This document shows positions 58,869 through 64,000 of a stretch of DNA of 64,000 bases, one piece after another. The stretch comes from Bradyrhizobium sp. CCGUVB1N3. GTDB lineage: Bacteria; Pseudomonadota; Alphaproteobacteria; Rhizobiales; Xanthobacteraceae. A program made the position numbers and the translations under genes. The notes below the pieces were generated by a model. The model was not told where the DNA came from and made no database searches. It saw nothing but the letters and a program-made list of their open reading frames with translations. How positions within the stretch are numbered: the first letter of the stretch is position 1; the number at the start of each line of letters is the position of its first letter. The stretch covers positions 6,451,501 to 6,515,500 of the forward strand of contig NZ_JANADR010000001.1 of the NCBI RefSeq assembly GCF_024199925.1, written 5' to 3'.

Positions 58869-60500
58869 CTACATCTTCGCGCGCTGTGCGATGCCGTCGC
58901 GGATCGCGGCGAGCTCGGCTTCATCCCAGATGCCGATCAGGAACCCGCCCTTCACCTGGAGCTGGTTGTCGGCATAGGCCGCGATCTTCTCAGGGGGCGT
59001 GGTGATATGACCGCTCGGATGCAGCGCCCAGTCGAACAGTTCCGCCTGAAGCCTTGCGATGATGCCGGCGCACTCAGGATCGTCGCCGCGATCGACAAAC
59101 TCTTCCGGATCGGTCTCGAGGTCGTAGAGCATCGGGCGGAAGCCGGAGGCGTGGATATATTTCCAGCGGCCGTCGAACACCATGAACAGGCGGCAGCGCT
59201 CGATCGGCTGGTTCAGCTTCAGCCGCACGTCCTGCATGGCATAGTCGTATTCGGAGAACGCGACCTTGCGCCATTCGGGCTTCTCGCCGCGCAGCAGCGG
59301 CAATAGCGAACGGCCCTCGAGGATGTGGCCCGGCACCTTGCCGCCAAAATAGTCGACGAAGGTCGGCGCGAGATCGATGCCCTCGACGAGCGCATCGCAT
59401 TGCGTACCGCGCGTGGCGTCGGCGTCCTTCGAGGGATCGATGACGATCAGCGGGATCTTCGCCGACTGTTCGTGGAACAGGTCCTTCTCGCCCATCCAGT
59501 GATCGCCGAGATAGTCGCCATGATCGGACGTGAACACGATCATGGTGGTTTCCAGCAGGCTGCGCGCCTCCAGGAACTTCATCAGCACGCCCATCTGGTC
59601 GTCGATCTGCGTGATCAGGCCCATATAGGTCGGGATCACCTTCTCGCGGGCGTCGTCGCGCGCCATGTTCCTGGAATAGCGCATGTCCATGTAGGCGCCG
59701 AACACGGGATGCGGGTTTTGCCGCTCGCGCTCGGAGCGGATCGCCGGCAGCATGTCCGAGGTCTTGTACATGCTGGCGTAGGGCTCGGGCGCGATATAGG
59801 GCCAGTGCGGCTTGATGTAGGACAGATGCAGGCACCAGGGCCGGCCATCCGTCTCGGCCTCGGTGATGAAGTCCATCGCGCGGCGCGTCATATAGGGCGT
59901 CTCGGAATGTTCGTCCGGCACGCGCGCGGCCTTGTCGGCGTGCACCAGCAGCCAGCCGTTCTGCAAAGACCCGTCGTCGGCAGCACCTGAATTCGCCCAA
60001 TGCTCCCAGGGATTGGTCGCCTCAAATCCTTGGCTGCGCAGATACGCGTCGTATTTCGGGCGCGGCCGGCCCGTCGGATGCAGGCCGTCGTCGCGCTCAT
60101 AGGGCTCGAAGCCGCATTCGGCGACGTGTACGCCGATGATCGATTCCAAGGGGATGCCGAGCGCCTTCATGCCTTCGAGGTCGGGCGCCATGTGGGTCTT
60201 GCCGACCAGCACATTGCGCACGCCGATCTTGTTGAGGTGATCGCCGAGCGTCGGCTCGCCGACGCGTAAGGGCCAGCCGTTCCAGTGTGAGCCGTGCGAG
60301 CGCATGTAGCGCCCGGTGTAGAACGACATCCGCGACGGCCCGCAGATCGGTGATTGCACATAGGCCTTGGAGAACAGCACGCCGCGCTTGGCCATGGCGT
60401 CGATGTTCGGCGTCTTCAGCGTCGGATGTCCGGTGCAGCCGAGATAGTCATAGCGAAGCTGGTCGCACATGATCCAGAGAACGTTTTTCACGCGCGACAT
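58869..60500 (-). CDS. Sulfatase-family hydrolase (arylsulfatase or phosphonate monoester hydrolase-like)
   Basis: Alkaline-phosphatase-superfamily enzyme of 543 residues. The metal-binding N-terminus is VLWIMCDQLRYDYLGC. The formylglycine motif is CGPSR (Cys53-Arg57), and the later metal site is FTSDHGDYLGDHWMGEKDLFHEQSAKIPLIV. Overall segments (CHLSYIKPHWPYIAPEPY, YMGLITQIDDQMGVLMKFL, EGIDLAPTFVDYFGGKVPGHILEG, SEYDYAMQDVR) resemble rhizobial/Burkholderia phosphonate monoester hydrolases as much as arylsulfatases; such enzymes are promiscuous. The ATG at 60500 (MSRVKNVLWIM) is chosen. No signal peptide, so it is cytoplasmic, as PMHs are. The formylglycine-generating enzyme is not in the window. 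Confidence 0.88.
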   Translation of the reverse strand: MSRVKNVLWIMCDQLRYDYLGCTGHPTLKTPNIDAMAKRGVLFSKAYVQSPICGPSRMSFYTGRYMRSHGSHWNGWPLRVGEPTLGDHLNKIGVRNVLVGKTHMAPDLEGMKALGIPLESIIGVHVAECGFEPYERDDGLHPTGRPRPKYDAYLRSQGFEATNPWEHWANSGAADDGSLQNGWLLVHADKAARVPDEHSETPYMTRRAMDFITEAETDGRPWCLHLSYIKPHWPYIAPEPYASMYKTSDMLPAIRSERERQNPHPVFGAYMDMRYSRNMARDDAREKVIPTYMGLITQIDDQMGVLMKFLEARSLLETTMIVFTSDHGDYLGDHWMGEKDLFHEQSAKIPLIVIDPSKDADATRGTQCDALVEGIDLAPTFVDYFGGKVPGHILEGRSLLPLLRGEKPEWRKVAFSEYDYAMQDVRLKLNQPIERCRLFMVFDGRWKYIHASGFRPMLYDLETDPEEFVDRGDDPECAGIIARLQAELFDWALHPSGHITTPPEKIAAYADNQLQVKGGFLIGIWDEAELAAIRDGIAQRAKM

Positions 60501-60572
60501 GCTTCGCCGCTGCTTCTTCTTGATTGCTTGATGCTGCGATATTGGAGCGCCGGTGACAACCTCACATTCGAT

Positions 60573-60718
60573 GTCGTCCCGGCCTAGTGCGCAATTGCGC
60601 ACGGGGGGCCGGGACCCATAACCCCAGGGAGAGGTTTGGCGACGACTGGTTGCTCGGGACTAAGATCGTCCCCATCGATAGATCGCGCGGTATGGGTCCC
60701 GGCCTTCGCCGGGACGAC
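60573..60718. repeat. Intergenic palindromic repeat, family GTCGTCCCGGC (second copy)
   Basis: GTCGTCCCGGC (60573-60583) and GCCGGGACGAC (60708-60718) are perfect ends. Shared inner words with the copies at 1041-1181 and 63553-63685 include GGGACCCATA, GAGGTTTGGCGA and TATGGGTCCCGGCC. It follows obgE on its 3' side. Confidence 0.86.
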
Positions 60719-60732
60719 GTTGGGGAGACAGT

Positions 60733-62359
<1,627 letters not shown>

Positions 62360-62431
62360 ATCTGCCTCTCTCTTGCCGGAGATATCAATCGCTACCGCGA
62401 TGCGAAGAGTGCGACAATACGTTCAATTGGT

Positions 62432-62465
62432 CATGACCGGGCTTGTCCCAGGCGTCCACGTCATT
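62432..62465. repeat. Half copy of a palindromic repeat
   Basis: TCATGACCGGGCTTGTCCCA followed by GGCGTCCACGTCATTA resembles one arm of the CGTCATGGCCGGGC family (15252-15342). The other arm is missing. Confidence 0.5.
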
Positions 62466-62516
62466 AAAACAACCGTCAGCGAGTCTATTCGCCGGTTCCT
62501 GACGCTTCCCTCCGCC

Positions 62517-62602
62517 CGTCATTGCGAGCGAAGCGAAGCAATCCAGCCTGTCTCCGCAGAAGCAGTCTGGATTGCTTCGTCGCTTCGCTCCTCGCAATGA
62601 CG
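62517..62602. repeat. Palindromic repeat, family CGTCATTGCGAGCGAAGCG
   Basis: CGTCATTGCGAGCGAAGCGA (62517-62536) through AATCCAG pairs with CTGGATTGC through CTCGCAATGACG (ending 62602), nearly perfect. It ends 21 bases before the ATG of the EamA gene and creates a spurious in-frame N-terminal extension of that gene. Confidence 0.9.
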
Positions 62603-62623
62603 GGGTCTCTACGAACGACAGCA

Positions 62624-63538
62624 ATGCCTCTCTTCAAGAAACTCTCCGCCTATGACGAGCGCTCGGCGCGGCTGGCCGGCATCGCGCTGATGGTGTTGTC
62701 GATCTTCCTGTTCTCGTTCGGCGATGCTATGGGCAAGTTCATCGTCGCGACCTATTCGGTGGGGCAGCTCTTGTTTCTGCGCGCCTGCGCCGCCTTGCTC
62801 GTGCTGGCGCCGTCGATCTGGCGGCAGCGTCACGAATTCACCCATCTGGAGCGGCCGTGGTTGCAGCTCTTCCGCGTGGTGCTCTCGACGCTGGAGGTGG
62901 CGGCCTTCTTCGTGGCGACGGTCTACCTGCCGCTCGCCGACGTCATCACCTATTATCTCGCCGGTCCCATTTTCGTCACCGCGCTGTCGGCGATCTTCTT
63001 AGGCGAGCAGGTCGGCTGGCGGCGCTGGACGGCGATCCTGATCGGCTTCTGCGGCGTCCTGATCGCGCTCCGCCCGTCGGCGCAGACGGTGAGCCTGCCG
63101 GCGCTGATCGCGCTCGGCGGCAGCCTGTCGTTTGCGACGCTGATGCTGGTCACGCGGTCCTTGCGCGAGACGCCCGACATCGTGATGGCCTCCTCGCAGT
63201 TCGGCGGCACGTTCTTGCTCGGGCTCGCACTTTCCCTGTTCCACTGGGTGCCGCCGAGCGCGGGCAGTCTCGTGGTGTTCGTGCTGGCCGGCTGCACCTC
63301 GGTCGCCGCGCTTCTGTGCGTCAACCGCTCGCTCAAGCTTGCGCCTGCGAGCGTGGTCGTGCCCTATCAATATTCGATGATCGTCTGGGCCGTGATCTTC
63401 GGCTTCGTCGTGTTCGGCGACGTCCCCTCGATCGCCACCATCATCGGCGCCGCCATCATCATCGGCGCCGGCTTCTACATCTATCTGCGCGAACGGGATT
63501 TGGGACGGCAGGACACGCAGGTGAATCCGCCTGTGTGA
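62624..63538 (+). CDS. EamA/DMT family transporter
   Basis: Inner-membrane drug/metabolite transporter of 304 residues with ten predicted helices in two EamA repeats. The first has MVLSIFLFSFGDAMGKFIVATYSVGQLLFLRACAALLVL and FFVATVYLPLADVITYYLAGPIFVTALSAIFLGEQVG; the second has PASVVVPYQYSMIVWAVIFGFVVFGDVPS. The substrate is unknown; family members export amino acids or metabolites. The ATG at 62624 (MPLFKKLSAYDERSA) is chosen; the open frame from 62522 is repeat-derived. Confidence 0.92.
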   Translation: MPLFKKLSAYDERSARLAGIALMVLSIFLFSFGDAMGKFIVATYSVGQLLFLRACAALLVLAPSIWRQRHEFTHLERPWLQLFRVVLSTLEVAAFFVATVYLPLADVITYYLAGPIFVTALSAIFLGEQVGWRRWTAILIGFCGVLIALRPSAQTVSLPALIALGGSLSFATLMLVTRSLRETPDIVMASSQFGGTFLLGLALSLFHWVPPSAGSLVVFVLAGCTSVAALLCVNRSLKLAPASVVVPYQYSMIVWAVIFGFVVFGDVPSIATIIGAAIIIGAGFYIYLRERDLGRQDTQVNPPV

Positions 63539-63552
63539 GTGCAAGTGCGATC

Positions 63553-63685
63553 GTCGTCCCGGGGCGCGCGAAGCGCGAGCCCGGGACCCATAACCACAGG
63601 GAGTGGTTTGGCGAAGACTGGCGGTTGCCAGATCGCGCCATAACTCCTCCCTGGGATTATGGGTCCCGGCCTCCGCCGGGACGAC
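63553..63685. repeat. Intergenic palindromic repeat, family GTCGTCCCGG (third copy)
   Basis: GTCGTCCCGGG at 63553 and CCGGGACGAC ending 63685 pair, with inner words GGGACCCATAACC and TTATGGGTCCCGG. Matches the copies at 1041-1181 and 60573-60718. It separates convergent genes. Confidence 0.85.
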
Positions 63686-63712
63686 GACTGTGATTGCGGC
63701 GCCGCTCGCGCC

Positions 63713-64000
63713 TTACCGCACTCTTCTCGCGCTGCTCCAGCTCTTCAGCGACGACCACACCCCGCGCGACAGGCGGAAGCAGTCGACGGGGGTCGAGGAT
63801 CCCAGGGCGTAGAAGCGGTGCAGCTGGACGCCGCTCCACTGGAAGCCGCACTTCTCCAGCACGTTGCGCGAGGCCGGATTGGTGACGCGCGCGCCGGCGT
63901 AGAGATGGTCTTCCGAGAACTCCTCGAAGAAGAAGTCGATCGCGCCGCGCGCAGCCTCGGTGGCAAAGCCTTTTCCCCAATGCTCGACGCCGAGCCAGTA
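63713..64000 (-). CDS. GNAT family N-acetyltransferase (RimJ/RimL type), 5' end beyond the window
   Basis: The minus-strand frame is open from the window edge to a TAA at 63713 and encodes the last 95 residues of an acetyltransferase. YWLGVEHWGKGFATEAARGAIDFFFEE is the acetyl-CoA-binding loop (GxGxAT) of the RimJ/RimL-like subfamily, and ARVTNPASRNVLEKCGFQWSGVQ is its C-terminal signature. The N-terminal half is outside the window, so the substrate class (ribosomal protein or small molecule) is open. Confidence 0.82.
   Translation of the reverse strand, partial: YWLGVEHWGKGFATEAARGAIDFFFEEFSEDHLYAGARVTNPASRNVLEKCGFQWSGVQLHRFYALGSSTPVDCFRLSRGVWSSLKSWSSARRVR

Noticed and set aside
62522..62623. 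Longer N-terminus for the EamA transporter
   Set aside because: These codons come from the CGTCATTGCGAGCGAAGCG repeat, and the transporter fold starts after 62624.

Overview
The window is high-GC alphaproteobacterial chromosome. It most resembles Bradyrhizobium or a close Bradyrhizobiaceae relative. The evidence is the ccmA/B/C/D/G (cycV/W/Z/X/Y) set beside acnA, the mdh-sucCD-sucAB-lpd run, an atpHAGDC operon without the Fo genes, an FtsY that lacks the acidic N-terminal domain, DUF2794 and DUF1223 genes, and many long intergenic palindromic repeats of the kind common in this group. The species is an inference from recognised families and gene order; no search was run. Almost everything is core housekeeping sequence. 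The clearest accessory pieces are one IS110-family element and a two-gene insertion (solute-binding protein plus sulfatase/phosphonate-monoesterase-like enzyme) between obgE and proB.

Layout. 1-5.0 kb: 3' part of mtaB, a DUF2336 gene, an RluA-type pseudouridine synthase head-to-head with ftsY, then yciB/ispZ. 5.0-8.3 kb: cytochrome c maturation genes ccmG-D-C-B-A, all on the minus strand. 8.5-12.2 kb: aconitase and a DUF1223 protein. 12.2-15.2 kb: a probable small RNA, DUF2794, the IS110 element and an acetyltransferase. 15.4-22.5 kb: Bax-inhibitor-like membrane protein, an FtsX-like ABC exporter pair divergent from an arylesterase, thpR and zapE. 22.7-34.6 kb: TCA supercluster mdh, sucC, (DUF1579), sucD, (outer-membrane barrel), sucA, sucB, (SDR), lpdA. 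34.6-40.2 kb: two unknown membrane proteins, xerC, priA, rlpA. 40.8-46.0 kb: the F1 ATP synthase operon. 46.1-50.3 kb: membrane-linked adenylate cyclase, two tandem RppH-type Nudix genes, a divergent polysaccharide deacetylase. 50.4-57.6 kb: ctpA, EnvC-like, rlmH, rsfS, nadD, proA, proB, all on the minus strand. 57.7-64.0 kb: TctC-like protein, sulfatase, obgE, MaoC-like protein, EamA transporter and a partial acetyltransferase.

Functionally, acnA, mdh, sucCD, sucAB and lpdA cover aconitase, 2-oxoglutarate dehydrogenase, succinyl-CoA synthetase and malate dehydrogenase. The ccm genes and the F1 sector serve respiration. The ctpA-to-proB block combines envelope, ribosome, NAD and proline functions.

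Non-coding signals stand out: a strong candidate small RNA at 12.4-12.55 kb, a structured leader before the Bax-inhibitor gene that resembles the Rhizobiales ybhL motif, an Irr/ICE-like box between ccmA and acnA, a FixK/FNR-like box before ccmC, a perfect CtrA-type TTAA-N7-TTAA site before rlpA, a candidate bridge-RNA region in the IS110 element, and at least 18 palindromic repeat copies from about a dozen families. I found no rRNA, no recognisable tRNA and no CRISPR array.
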